A stretch of 64,000 nt of DNA from positions 2,976,001 through 3,040,000 of the forward strand of contig CM028377.1 in assembly GCA_013146195.2 (NCBI GenBank). Direction: 5' to 3'. Source of the DNA: Codonopsis lanceolata. Its lineage: Eukaryota; Streptophyta; Magnoliopsida; Asterales; Campanulaceae. Each line of letters starts with the position of its first letter. Position 1 is the first letter of the stretch. The notes under the pieces are model-generated. The model saw only the letters and a list, made by a program, of their open reading frames with translations, made no database searches and was not told the origin of the DNA. Made by a program: the position numbers and the translations under genes. Below, in pieces: positions 1 to 11,093 of this stretch.

Positions 1-166
1 TGGAGATTCAGGTTATTACAATGGCTACTCTACGAATTCAAACATGCGTTGTTAAGCCTTAGATTTCATGGAAGATGACTTGAAGGCTCAAGAAATGTTC
101 ATTTATGTCATACAATGACTTTGGAAGCTTTTAACGCCTAAAGGAAGACTTTAGGGGGGGGGGGAA
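1..166 (+). mobile_element. 3' tail of a Ty3/gypsy internal region with polypurine tract
   Basis: The bases before the LTR at 167 end in a purine-rich run (about 153-166, eleven G then AA), where the plus-strand primer of an LTR retrotransposon should sit, directly against the LTR's TG. No reading frame is recognisable here, so this is taken as the untranslated tail of a plus-strand element whose body lies left of the window. The long G homopolymer may have slipped or been miscounted. Confidence 0.55.
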
Positions 167-674
167 TGCAACTTTGAAAATTAGGCCTTTACAAAAAACG
201 GGATTTGTAGATTTTCCTTATTTTAGAGGATTTATGTTTCTTAAATAGATTAGGTAACTTACCTAATTATTGCCTACATAGATTAGGTAAGTTGAGTAGT
301 TTCCTAAGTGGATTTTAGGTAGTTTCCTAAGTTGACTCTAAGTAGTTCCTAAGTTGATTCTACTTAGACTTTTCCTTTTACTTTTAGGTTTAGGATTCAC
401 AACCCATATAAATAATGGTTATGGCTTATTATTTTGGAGACAACTTTCTGATTATTGATTAATATAGTTTTTGAGTGTTTTTCAAAACTTCCTTGTTCTT
501 CATTGAACTTGTGATTATTTGGTGAGAGGCTAAGTAATCGAAACCCGAACTTATCAATAGGATATTCATCCCTATTGTGGCATTCTTCATTATACCAAGG
601 TTCGTGTTCGTCTCGTAATTGGATCGTAGAGTGTCACGTTCAATAACGGATCGTAGCATTGGGTCAAGGTGTCA
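167..674 (+). repeat. 3' LTR of a CRM-like element (508 bp)
   Basis: The LTR begins TGCAACTTTG right after the polypurine tract and ends GGTCAAGGTGTCA. The LTR at the other end of the window (61624-62130, minus strand) is nearly the same length (507 bp), begins TGCATGCC and ends GGTCGAGGTGTCA, so both belong to one family type. A TATA box (TATAAATA, 407-414) fits a U3 promoter. The next five bases (TAATC) would be the target duplication, but its partner lies outside the window. Lineage is inferred from the related right-hand element. Confidence 0.65.
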
Positions 675-2296
675 TAATCCATCAATTCATTGACGTTCTT
701 CGCTTGCTGTGCTGCGTGCTCTTTGATTCCTCCATCGTGAGTACGCGTCTAGGAATCATATCATATTGTGCATTGCATATAAGTCCAGCTGACATTATTT
801 GAGTTTATACGTTGATGATGGGATGATACATCGTCTTCACGAATTATGAGATTCGTGGTCGGGATGTATCGCTGTACCGGAGACAGTTCACACACACTCC
901 ACTGTTGGCCTCAGTGGGAAAGTTAGCCAAATACCGTAACCAATAAAGGGATTGGATTATGCTAATTTGACTGAGGGGTGTCCTCAGTACATCGATGTAT
1001 CAATCACGTGCATCGTAGCCACGAATATAATTAAACGATTGTGATTATAGGAGGAACACGACGACAATGATTCAGTATCTTCTCAATTCCTTATGTGGCT
1101 TTCAATGAGCACTTATGTGACAAAAAAAGTGTTAGTTGAACATGAGATATAATGGACCATGTTTGTGATAATTAAGTATTATTGAGAAATTTGATGTGTA
1201 TGTATATAGATATATATAATTATACATGATGTTTAAAAGAGGTACTTGATGGATGTATATATCGATATGCATGCTTGTCTATGATGATTCTTATGATAGT
1301 TCATTCTAATTGATTTGGTTTGTTGATGAGCTGGGAATCTCACCCTGGTTCATTTGGACGGTTTACTAAATGAGAAAGAAAGGTTATCTTTTGGCGTATC
1401 GAGTATACGACATGTCTTCATGGGTTTTCATCGTAGTAACGCGATGTCATGTTTAATTATAACAATGCTTCATTTATGATATATTGTTTTTGTAGTAGTG
1501 TCCTGGGTCTTTATAACTTACTCAATGCTTGTTTCTATTATACAGTTATTCGGTAGACGAGTTGAGGCCTTGTAGATCATGTCTCTAGCTGTACACAGTG
1601 GATCAATAGCTGAGTTGAGATCGTGTAGTTCGTGCTTGTTAGAGTTGCTGTATCTTCTGAGTCGTAGCTTGCGGAGTCTTGTATATCATTGTGTTGTTAT
1701 TATTATTTTGTCCTTCTTTTCTATTAAGGACGGTGTTGGGTAAAGTTATATAAAATTTACAGTTGCGTAGTATTCTTAGCCTTGTTGTACGTTCTAGTCG
1801 CCGACTATTGTATTCGAGTGTGTATGCTTCACTTTATAGTTTCTATTCAGTTGTCTTTTGTGAAAGCAATAGCTTCGGGGCATTCAGTAGTCTTGTTGTT
1901 GTTACCCTAGCAAGTTATAGCCGTTGGGTGTTGTTGTTATATCATGTTGGTTGTTTGTTGAAACGCCGGCCTGAAGTGCTGATGGCTTGTCGTGTGTGTG
2001 CAATGCTGCGAAACGTGAGTTTTGTTTTTCCCCCCATGAGACAATTGTCTCGCTTGGTTTCTTTTGGTAGTGGATTCGAGCTTAAGAGCTCAGGGCTTCA
2101 CTTTATTAAAGCTTCCGCAGATTCGATTTTTGTTGACCCGTATTTTAGTACGGTTGCACATTCATGTTTAGAGCTTGTTAGCTCAATTGTCCGACTTGCA
2201 CCATTATTTATTTATCAAGTGATTGTCCTATGTTTGTGTTCGTTTCAGTGGCCCGACCTTGGGATTTCGTGTTGGAATCTGGGTCGGGTCGTTAAA
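675..2296 (+). repeat. Tekay-type LTR fragment, 3' part
   Basis: This stretch matches, with many differences, the middle and 3' part of the long LTRs elsewhere here: the CACGAATTATGAGATTCGTG palindrome region near 838, the CACACTCCACTGTTGGCC block near 895, and the terminal GGGTCGGGTCGT at 2281-2292. The last bases (GTTAAA) replace the usual GTCACA and no primer site follows, so the copy is old or is a solo LTR end. Its 5' part was split off by the LTR insertion ending at 674. A 222-codon open frame inside (1763-2431) has no coding hallmarks. Confidence 0.7.
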
Positions 2297-3773
2297 CCAG
2301 CGGTGGAGCTCTACTCGAGTTCAATCCCTCTCTCCAATTTATGCCGCCCCGCCCAGCTTCTCGCTGGCGCCATGGCTTTCCCCGTCACTCAAATACACGA
2401 CGCTAGGCCCAATTTCTTCTTCTATACCTGACTATTCAGCCATTCAGCCCATTCTTTAGTTCTTTCCTCAAACTTTTCATATCAGAGTAAAAGTAATCAA
2501 AAGAAAAATCATTCAACCCTACCCTTTAGGTTTTGAAAAATATTCAGTCTTTCACGACTCTCCATGGAACTGAAGAAGGCCCAATTCGTGAAAGATACCC
2601 CCCCCTCAATTTGCAAAACGCAACCCAATTCATGTGTCGTATATGGCCGCGAGAGATTTGAAATTCATTAGTAATAATGTACTTTTTGCTGTAAAATATT
2701 TTTGTTATCGTTCATTTAATCATATAGCATATTTTTGTTTAATTTATTAGACATTAAAATGGCTTTACATTGTACAAAAAATTTCTATGTCAGACCGTTA
2801 CCGAAGAAGAAGAATAGAACTCTTATGTCAGTTTGGTAGTAAATTTTTTCACATAACCCCTAGTTTTGATGATATTACCTACAACCCCCTCATTTGGAAA
2901 TTATTTAACTGATCAATCCTATTTTTCCCATTTTACCCTTAAAAATGATCATGTGCTTAGCTCATGCTCACATAACAGAAGACCATTTAATGGCATCCAA
3001 CAGAGGGACTTTTGGCATGCAAAAATGGCCTACTTTGGTCAATGACACTTTCTAAGTTAGGGAACTGCTCATGGATTTTAACATTGTACAGGGACTAATG
3101 GTGTAATTAGCCCTAGTTCTTTCTTTAGTGTAACTATTTCCTTATATAAGATTCTTGTATCCTACTCCGTGTGTAACCATAATTGTATCTCTCTATATAA
3201 ATAGGTGATTCAATTAATGTAAAGGCTATGTGATTATTCATAATAATTGTGAGTTTCTACAAAAGCATAACGTTGAGAAGAAGGATTTCTTTTGTCTTTA
3301 ACTTTAAAATATATGTGTTGCGTAAAAATAGTGTAAAATAAAATGAAAGAGAGTATAAAGAAATTTGCGTGGTACTACCAAGCATTTCTTCTTGATCTAT
3401 GTCTTTAATTAGTCATTCTCCAATTCATGGGTTGCTAGGACATTACTTTAGAATTAAACCTAGCTAGTTGCGACCAGTTAGAATTTAACCTGTAATAAAT
3501 AACAAGTTGTGAACAAGATTATACATGTTTAATAATGAATCTTAATTGGTGATTCTGAGCGTTTTCGTTGTAGAACGATGTATGTGGAGGAACAAAGTAA
3601 GAGTAGAGTGCATTTTATACACTCGATCACAATGTAAATGAAGGTCTTTATGCCAAAAGACATATTTATTAGATCATTCAGAGAACAAAGCATTGAGTTG
3701 AAACTTGAGAATTAATTTATTTATGTAAATAAAGGGAGGTAAACAATAAACACTCACCAAAACACTTAAATGA
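2297..3773. other. Intergenic stretch, no gene recognised
   Basis: No coding region, LTR end or primer site was recognised. The sequence is AT-rich. A segment at about 3110-3260 with TATATAAATAGG resembles the transcribed end of an old LTR, but neither boundary could be placed. It lies downstream of the SPH gene on the minus strand and may include its 3' untranslated sequence. Confidence 0.5.
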
Positions 3774-4214
3774 TTAAACCTCTCCCCACAGATGCATTCT
3801 TTCCCAACTTTTACTTGGAAATGGTTCGTCACTCTTGGACAAGAAAAAACCATCAGGTTTTACTAACCAAAAGCATTCTTGATAATGACCAAACTTAGAA
3901 CACTTTTTATTCACCATCCGAATATTGTAAACATCAAAAACAGATTGTTTTTGACCCCAATAAAAGTGTGCGAACCAAAGTGTTGTGAATCTATTGCTGC
4001 AAAATGACCACTTGTACTCAGCACTAGATTGGAGGGTATGGAAGCCATGATCTTTTGACGAGTGTAAATGAAATGAAATATTTTCTGAAATTCCGTTAAT
4101 AATAACTAATGTCCAATCCGGACCGAAACAAACACTTTCTGTTGGGGCGTAAAATAGAGAAAAAGCGATGACGAAGAACAAGAGGGAGCAGCAATTGTTC
4201 ACTACCCAACTCAT
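3774..4214 (-). CDS. S-protein homologue (plant self-incompatibility S1 family), small secreted protein
   Basis: This is an intronless 146-residue frame. Residues 1-26 look like a signal peptide (hydrophobic LLFFVIAFSLFY). The mature part has the SPH family order: WTLVIINGI near 34-42, the HSSKDHG segment near 51-57, YKWSF at 67-71, FTTLWFAHFYW at 76-86, and C-terminal Cys 105 and Cys 114 followed by FWLVKPDG. Length and single-exon structure fit the family. In poppy one member (PrsS) is the pistil self-incompatibility ligand; most plant members are secreted proteins of unknown role, so no role is assigned. Oddity: the usual Cys of the H-C-K-S motif is Ser 52 and the usual Cys after T-L-F-W is Ala 82, while Cys 29 and Cys 72 are extra. 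The frame is uninterrupted and has a TATA-like box upstream, so it may be functional; it could be a diverging paralogue. Confidence 0.85.
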   Translation of the reverse strand: MSWVVNNCCSLLFFVIAFSLFYAPTESVCFGPDWTLVIINGISENISFHLHSSKDHGFHTLQSSAEYKWSFCSNRFTTLWFAHFYWGQKQSVFDVYNIRMVNKKCSKFGHYQECFWLVKPDGFFLSKSDEPFPSKSWERMHLWGEV

Positions 4215-5487
4215 TTTTAAGATGTCGAATTTATTTTTGCTGAGGGTGCTTGAATATATTTATAAATTATTTCTCATACGTACATAGATATCTAGGTTGG
4301 TATCTCAATTCTATACAGTAAGATATCTAAAATATTGACTACAAACCTTTTTAATATGTTTATATTTCAAAATATGTCTAAAGTTTGACTAACTTTGTAA
4401 GATATATTAATCTTTAACTCTGCAACTTGTATTTCATAACGATCACAATAGTAAACAAATTAATCTTAATTAAAATAGTTGATAAGGCATGTTGCTTTTG
4501 TGAACATGTAAAATTGTTTATCTTTCCCTATTTTGTATAGTCTGGATACAATGTATGTATGATAGCCAAAGTTACCTTGTGTAGTCTGCAAGCATTTTAG
4601 GAAAGAATTATTTAAGTTGTAAATTGATTGATTGGGACTCAATCATACTGATTGCTGCATATCTCAAATAATTCTTAAATTGAATTATATCTCCCCTTAT
4701 CAAAAATTACTAAAGACGGTCCCATATTACCAGTTTTAAGACCTTCGGGTGTTTGTGTTCTCCTCATTTAGCTCCCTGTAATAAACACATATTAATGCCT
4801 AAGTCCCTACGATGTGTTTTTCTCAGTAACGATAGTTTTCGTAAGTCGTATTGTTGTCTTGACATGCAAACCAACCGATTAAACATCTCTCATCACGTTT
4901 TATTTGGCGAGTCTCATTTTCCGTTTGCTAGAGTTCCTACTTCTGCAGGTTCATCTCCTGGCCGTAGCTAGTCGGTCCATGATGAATGTGTTTTATACGC
5001 ATTTATTGATTATTATTCCGGCTTAAATTATGCTATTTATTAGGATTTTTGTTGTTTAATATATGTTTTAGTGTTGTTTTATAGTTTCAGGGACTTTTGG
5101 AACAATTGTACAAAATATAGGCCCTTTATGCTGAATTGCAGAACTTTAGGGACCAAAGTGCAAAAACTGGAAACTTGAAGGCATAAAAACTGAAAATCAT
5201 CTTTTATAATGCCTAATCAGCCACCCCTTTTAAGTGATTTGGTTGCCTTGGGAAATATGTAAGTCCTATTGTGATTCTTTTTAGTATTGTAATTGTATTG
5301 TATCTCATTTTCCTACTTATTGTATAATTAATAGGTATAAATAGATCCCTTTAGTTTAGGAAAAAAGGGAGAGAAGTTCTGTATTATTTTTCTTTGTCAA
5401 TGAAGAATGATTCTTCAAGAATGGTTCAAGGTTTTGTACTTTCAATTATGGGGAACTAACTCCATAATCTTGGAATTGGAGGTAACT
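4215..5487. other. Upstream flank of the SPH gene and unassigned sequence
   Basis: No gene was recognised. The first 300 bases are very AT-rich. The part at about 5260-5480 contains ATAAATAGATCCC and a stretch resembling a plant LTR leader, but no LTR ends were found. TAACT (5483-5487), just before the LTR at 5488, is that LTR's expected target duplication; the matching copy was not located. Confidence 0.45.
4253..4266 (-). promoter_or_regulatory. TATA-like box of the SPH gene
   Basis: On the minus strand TTATAAATATAT lies about 40-50 bases upstream of the SPH start codon at 4214. A start site 25-30 bases downstream would leave a short leader, normal for this small gene class. The region is AT-rich, so chance occurrence is possible. 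Confidence 0.4.
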
Positions 5488-8400
5488 TGTAATACCCCGA
5501 TTTCCGGTTAGCTTGAATTACGTGCAATGTTCGCATTTCTTCCTTGGTTGATTGTTTTTTTGGTTTGTGAGAGAGTCTAGATGTGTGTGAGAGATCACAT
5601 TAAGACCAAAATACTATTGTGAGATGCCCTATAGTTGTCGACTTGCTAAAGTCACAAGTTGTAACTCGACGATAGTCGGAATGTGACGCGATTGAGAGAT
5701 GGCTTACATTTTGTATTCCTGACCTCGATTTGATCTTAGATCTTTACATGATGATTGATTAACATGTCTAGATGTGTTATACTTCTAGTTGGATGCATTC
5801 CTTAAGTCTTGTGATGTTTTGATGCTTCGAGGATAACATTCGTCCTTATCGCGTAGTACGAGATTGAGCTGTGTGATCGTCTCGTCTTTCGGGAGTTCTT
5901 TTCTCCTATCTATTGTTTAACATATGAGAAGAATTAAGGCCTATTCAATAGCCTTTTCAAGTGTTTATAATATTGTGTTGTTGCCCGTCGGTTTGTGGTT
6001 TCATTCGTCGTTTCTTTAGCAAGTTGTTGTGCCTTGCTTCGGTTTCTCTCCGAGTTGTTTCAGGAGTGGTTTATAGGAGTTTAGACATATTTTGAAAGTG
6101 GTTTGAGACTTTTTTGATTTAGCTAAGTGTTTGAGGTCTTTTAGGGTTGAATTATAGGCCATTTTGAAGCTTTAAGGCTTGCGGTTGCATGCGGGAAAGA
6201 CCTTACCTCCACGGAATCAACAGGATGAATCACCAATGGGAAAAGGAGGTGAAGCGGTCGCATGGTATGTATGGCACCATGTGAGCGCATGGTGCTTCGG
6301 ACAGATTGGTCCCTGTTTTAGTTTTTTGAAATGTAATTCCTATCCTACCCTTACTAAACCTCCTCTAAACCCTTCCTAACCCCCATACTTAGTCCTAATC
6401 ATGTACTAACATGTTTGTGTAGTTAATTAAGGTTTGATTAGTGGTTGATTACTTCTAATCTTCACTAATTGTACAAGGGAAATTCCCTTTGTGCCCTCTT
6501 TATTTGGGGAAGTATGAATACCCAAAGTCATTAGGGAATTTAGCAAATTCCCTCATTTCATCATTCTTCTTCATACGTAAAGAGAGAGAGAGAGAGAGTG
6601 GGATACAATGGGGGCTTTGAGCCCTAGCTTCTTCCACCTCCAATCCATGAAGATCCAACCGTTGGATGGCCTTCAAACTTCGTATTCGTGAAGCCCTCAA
6701 CGAGTAAAACAACTTCACCGATCGGATTTTAATTTTTTGAAGTTTTCATCCAAGTCAAGTAAGCTACTATACGCATCCTTCTATGGATTTTGTACTCATT
6801 GACCCTAAAGAAAACAAAGGGCTTTCTATTTGAGGTCAATGAGTACACATGTGTGCTGTGTGTGATTTTATTTTGGGTTTTGGATAAGTGAACGTGTTTA
6901 GAAGCATGAATAGGATGCTTTCTATGTTTAATGAAGTATATTAGTGAACTTCATTTTGTAAGTTTGGACTTTGAGCATGTTGGTTATATAGTTCCTAAAA
7001 ACCTAGGGTTTGACATGTTGCTTATGTTTCTTATAAGTATGCTTGATGGACTTCCATTTTGGTTGTGAGCATGATAAAGTAATTATCATTATGGGTTACA
7101 TGATTTAAATGTAATGTTTGACTTTATTGAGTTAAGTTGACTTTTATGCATATAAGAGTATGTTGTTCAACTTTAATCCATGAAATATAGACTATGAGCA
7201 TGCTAGATGAAATTATATCTTAACTATGAGCGTGTTGGATAAATGGCTTATTTTGGATGAAAGCATGCTAGACTAAATTCTATCTTGAGGTACATGCTTG
7301 AAATGTGATGATTGACTCTAATTAATAAGTGTTGATCTATGAACCATGGTTTAGGGATTTTGCTAGGAAGGTATGGATTATGTTGGGTTACATAATGTTG
7401 TTAACCTTGAGAACTTATCCATGAATATTAGCTAATGAATAATTGGAGGGCTATGATGCAAATAGCTTCTAGACTTGATATTATTGTTCTAATGTGTTTA
7501 TATACTAGTTAGCATAGAAATGCATAACCATGTGATTTGAAAGTAAATATCTACTTGGTTGGATTAGTGCAATATTTGATACTTTTCCTTGGTTGAGCAT
7601 GTGAGTATATATTACATGTGCTTGCGTTTGAGTCCAACTGGCGTCGTTTTTGGTTTGAGTCTGTGGCGGGACGATGTATTGTCTTCACGAATTGTGGGAT
7701 TCGTGATCACAATGGATCATCGTGCTGGGTTGCACACACCCCACCATCGATGGCCATTATGGGGATATAACTGATCATTGCTAGAGTAATACACCTACCT
7801 TTGATAGCTATGGAACTTGAGCGGGTACTGTTTTAGGGACGTCGATACGACGAGAAAGGTTATCGAGGACATATATGGTTGCACGTGTTTTGCAGGAGTT
7901 ACACGGCGGATGTGGAAAAGGAATCATCTTCTCTCTTATGTGGTTTATTATACGAGAACTTATATGAATTGTTGTGCTACGTGGTTAATGAAATGGTTTA
8001 CATGAGATGATGATTACTTGATGAAATGTTATAATAAAAATATAACATGCTAATGAAATGACGATTTTTATGATATGATGTTATACCAAAAATTTAACAT
8101 GCTATCCATGATTAGAATGGAAACAATGGTATTTCATATATATAATTATTATATGAGTTATGTTAAATGATGAGGTATGAGGCTCATGGTATAATTGGGT
8201 TATGTGGCTGGTGGTTTGATGATAGGTTAAAATGTGGAAATAATACACTACACATTTTGGAATTGAGAATCATATTCTATTTGATATGATTTATTTTATG
8301 ATAACTTATGAAGAACTATGTAACTATGCTTGGGTTTGGTTTGTGTTGAGGATCATACTATGAAATGATATATTATGAGTATGATATGAGATGTACATGT

Positions 8401-8506
8401 TTTATTTGAGCATAATGTCATGCCATGACATTGCATCTTTAGTAGCTTATTAAGTTTTTATGACTTACTCATTTACTTTGTTTTCCTTAGATTCGAACCA
8501 AGCTAG
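5488..8506 (+). repeat. Tek-A LTR, first part (interrupted)
   Basis: The LTR starts TGTAATACCCCG and is collinear with the long LTRs at 28733 and, reversed, at 39296 and 46551. It stops at the GCTAG duplication (8502-8506) where Tat-1 inserted and resumes at 22253. Both parts together give about 3.66 kb, the length of the other complete Tekay LTRs here. The family is called Tekay because the related element at 39296-50227 has an integrase with a C-terminal chromodomain and an initiator-Met tRNA primer site. Confidence 0.8.
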
Positions 8507-8829
8507 TGTAGACACCCCAATTTCGTACCCCCTGATATGTAACTCTGGCATGTGATATCAAGAACTATTCAAATTTAACAAAATGTCAACTTACAGGGTT
8601 GAAAATGCAAAAGGAGTAGTAGGATGCATGAATAGTGAACTGCAGGGGGGGGGAGGAAAGTGTCGAAAATTAAAGCTGGAATAGTAGGCTGGCGTCGCCA
8701 CAAGGGGTAGTTGGCGCCACGCCCAACTTCCTGTTTGGCCGCGCCAAGGTCTTCAACAGTGCCCGCTTCGTTAACGCATTGTACAAAATGGCAAGCGCGC
8801 GGTACAAGCCGATGAAGCACAATTCCAAA

Positions 8830-8838
8830 TATAAATAG
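8830..8838 (+). promoter_or_regulatory. TATA box of the Tat LTR
   Basis: TATAAATAG followed by AGGTCCCC lies about 325 bases into the LTR. The same motif is at 20819-20827 in the 3' LTR and at 58461-58469 in the Tat-2 LTR. Conservation at one position in all three LTRs supports a U3/R promoter. Confidence 0.65.
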
Positions 8839-9042
8839 AGGTCCCCAGCTACGCTGAAAGAGAAAAATTTTCGCTGAAGGCTTGAAGCCCAGGAAAACTC
8901 TGCGTAAATTTTACGCAGCGTCCGATCTCCCTCTCATAAAACCTCAAAACCCTGCCAAACCTCCTCCAAACACAAATCCAACCGATCAAAGTGATCCCTA
9001 GCCCTTTAGTTAGGTATCCACCTTGTTTCCCCGGCCCAAAAA

Positions 9043-9225
9043 CCATATAGTAAGCCGTTACTCTGCCCAAGTAAATAGGCTGAAATCACCGGAGATAAGT
9101 CCTTATTCCGCCCAACGAAATAAGCCAAAACTACCAAAACTAAGCCGTCATTCTGCCCGAGTGAGTAAGCCAAGACTACCATATATAAGCCGCCACTCTG
9201 CCCAAATCACATCAGCAACAGCAAT
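9043..9225 (+). repeat. Short tandem repeat in the Tat LTR, about 46 bp x 4
   Basis: Successive units share AAGCCGTTACTCTGCCC followed by a less conserved spacer. The same array is in the 3' LTR at about 21038-21210, and a diverged version with cores such as GCCGTTATTCTGCCC is in the Tat-2 LTR at about 58678-58850. It lies some 200 bases downstream of the TATA box, so it would be in the transcribed leader. Confidence 0.7.
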
Positions 9226-9769
9226 AAAAGTCTCCCTCTCCCGAGAAGGATAGAGTGAGCACACTCCGCTTTAAAAGGTAATAGCCTTTAAGGGCGCTTT
9301 ATTTATTTATTTATTTATAAAGATTGTTATTTAAAATCCGGCCAAATGTAGTCAATATAAGCCGTTGTGCTGCCCGGATTAGATTAGAAAATATTATGTA
9401 AAAGAGCCGTTATAATGGCCAAATATTTTTAAATATATTTGTAATTTATTGTAAGGAGATGGCTGCAAGTCCGTAAATAATGTAGCCACGGATGTATTTG
9501 TTTTATTTTCCTGTCTTTTAATGTTTAATTATCTGCTAAATAAATATAACAATAAGCATACTTTAGCCAAAAAACTATTTTGAGACCGAAAGGGCGAGTT
9601 GGGTGCCTAGCACCATCCCAACTCGTAACTTAGCCTCCGAACCCGTTTTCTATCTCTGGTTTTTTTTTTTTTTTTCTGGTTTTGCTTTATTTTTGCCTTA
9701 AAATAAAGATGGCGACTCTAAAACTTTTTGGATTCAGTGGGGCCTCGCAACACTCCTTCTTTGCACTTT

Positions 9770-10175
9770 TCCGTTTTCCCCTAAAAAAAGGAAAATGTGA
9801 ATGGAAGGGTGATGTATTCCCATATCCTGATATCCCCTAAAAAAGGGATAACTTGATGCGGGAAACCCAAAGCTCCCATAGTGATCTGAAACGGGCCATA
9901 AGACTGTTTTTAATAAAATCCATAGTGGGGGCGTCGCAATATCCTTTTTTGTACTTTTCCGATTTCCCCTAAAAAAGAGAAAATGAGAATGAAAGGGTAA
10001 TGCATTCCCATATCCTGGTATCTCCTAAAAAAGGGATAACTTGATGTGGGAAACCACAAGTTCCCATATTTGATTAAAAATCCATTAAAGACAACTGAGG
10101 CGCATTCCAACGCGCTATTCTAGACAACACTCCTCTCGCACTTTTGATTTCGTCTTCCCGTAGACAAGGGAGGGT
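9770..10175 (+). repeat. Hairpin cluster in the Tat LTR (five CCCCTAAAAAAGGG-type stems)
   Basis: Two ~180-bp units each carry two inverted repeats, one of type TTTTCC/GGAAAA and one of type TATCCC/GGGATA, around a TAAAAAA loop; a fifth (CTTCCC, AGGGAGG) follows. The same order is seen in the 3' LTR (about 21758-22165) and the Tat-2 LTR (about 59378-59780). Confidence 0.7.
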
Positions 10176-10256
10176 GGAACGAGAGCAGTGGTGTCCCGCA
10201 CGCACGCCGCACGCACCCTATCCAAGGCGCGGGCGCGGTGCACGCCAGCGACCACG

Positions 10257-10275
10257 TGGCGACTCACTGGGAGTT
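10257..10275 (+). other. Primer binding site, arginine-tRNA type (Tat-1)
   Basis: TGGCGACTCACTGGGAG follows the LTR end. It matches, with one missing base and small changes, the TGGCGACTCC-type site used by Tat/Ogre elements, which is complementary to the 3' end of an arginine tRNA. Confidence 0.65.
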
Positions 10276-11093
10276 GTTTTATTTTTAAATAAAATGGAGG
10301 GCTAGACTCATAAAATAAAACTTTTTTTTTTATTTGTTTCTGGCTAAAATATGCTTGTTATATTAATTTATGCATTTGAATATTGCGTTCCTATACATCC
10401 GTGTCTATATTTGTGGATATGATCCTCCATCTTGCAGCAGTTTCGTTACAATAACTGTTACAAATGTATTTGGAAATTTTTATTCTTTTATAAAAAAAAA
10501 TTTCGCAAAAATAAAAAAAATATATGTATAAAAATAATAGTAAAAAAAATGCGCAAGTTAGAAAAAATAAATAAATGCGCACAAAAAAATATAAAAATAA
10601 ATAATAAGCAGAGGCTGATTTATTATTCTCTGATGCTCGACCTAGACCATTTCGAATGGTGGATCCAGGAAAGAGTATATGCCCTTCGCATGAGATCAGT
10701 CCGATCTTGGGGAGTCGAAAGGCAGGTGAAATACGTTGGTCCTATACTTTGGAGAAAGAATCCACTGTTCCCGGAAAAGTCCTGAGATCGTCAAAATAAA
10801 GCAGGTGCTTATCCGGTCAACTGTAGGGAACAAATAAATAATAATAAAATATACTAATAAAGGCACGCTGTACTCCAAGCCCAGAAAGCCTTCAGCTAGC
10901 CTTCTGATACCTCCAAACCCATTTTCCTCAGAAACCTGCCCAAATTTGGAAAGACAGAGATAGTACTGGCCGGTTGATACGGGAAATAAGTGCAGAAATC
11001 AGACCAGAGGATATCAGTATCAGATCAAATAAGGGCAGAATCAGTTCAGAGGGAATAGATCCGAGCAGTATGGCAACAGATGAGTAGTCCGAT
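10276..11093 (+). other. Tat-1 leader with a conserved ~190-bp block
   Basis: The leader is AT-rich except for a block at about 10632-10830 that is nearly identical to 36793-36985 in Tat-2 while the flanks differ. The block has a short frame beginning LDLDHFEWW; it is open for about 50 codons here but has a stop in Tat-2. It may be a small upstream ORF or a structured RNA element; neither could be established. The sequence just before gag (from about 10868) is again shared with Tat-2. Confidence 0.5.

Larger units (their letters stand above)
8507..10256 (+). repeat. Tat-1 5' LTR (about 1750 bp)
   Basis: It aligns over its length with the 3' LTR at 20500-22247 and less closely with 58134-59874. 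Landmarks: TATA box near 8830; about four ~46-bp repeats with the core GCCGTTACTCTGCCC at 9050-9210; five CCCCTAAAAAAGGG-type hairpins at about 9775-10170; GC-rich tail. The end is slightly altered (ACCACG instead of ACCCACA) just before the primer site. Confidence 0.85.

Noticed and set aside
1763..2431. 222-codon open frame on the plus strand
   Set aside because: It starts at TTG, lies mostly within a Tekay-type LTR fragment and continues past the LTR end into unrelated sequence; composition has no protein-domain pattern.
3110..3260. Possible Copia-type LTR end with TATATAAATAGG
   Set aside because: No matching second copy, TG/CA ends, primer site or duplication could be found.
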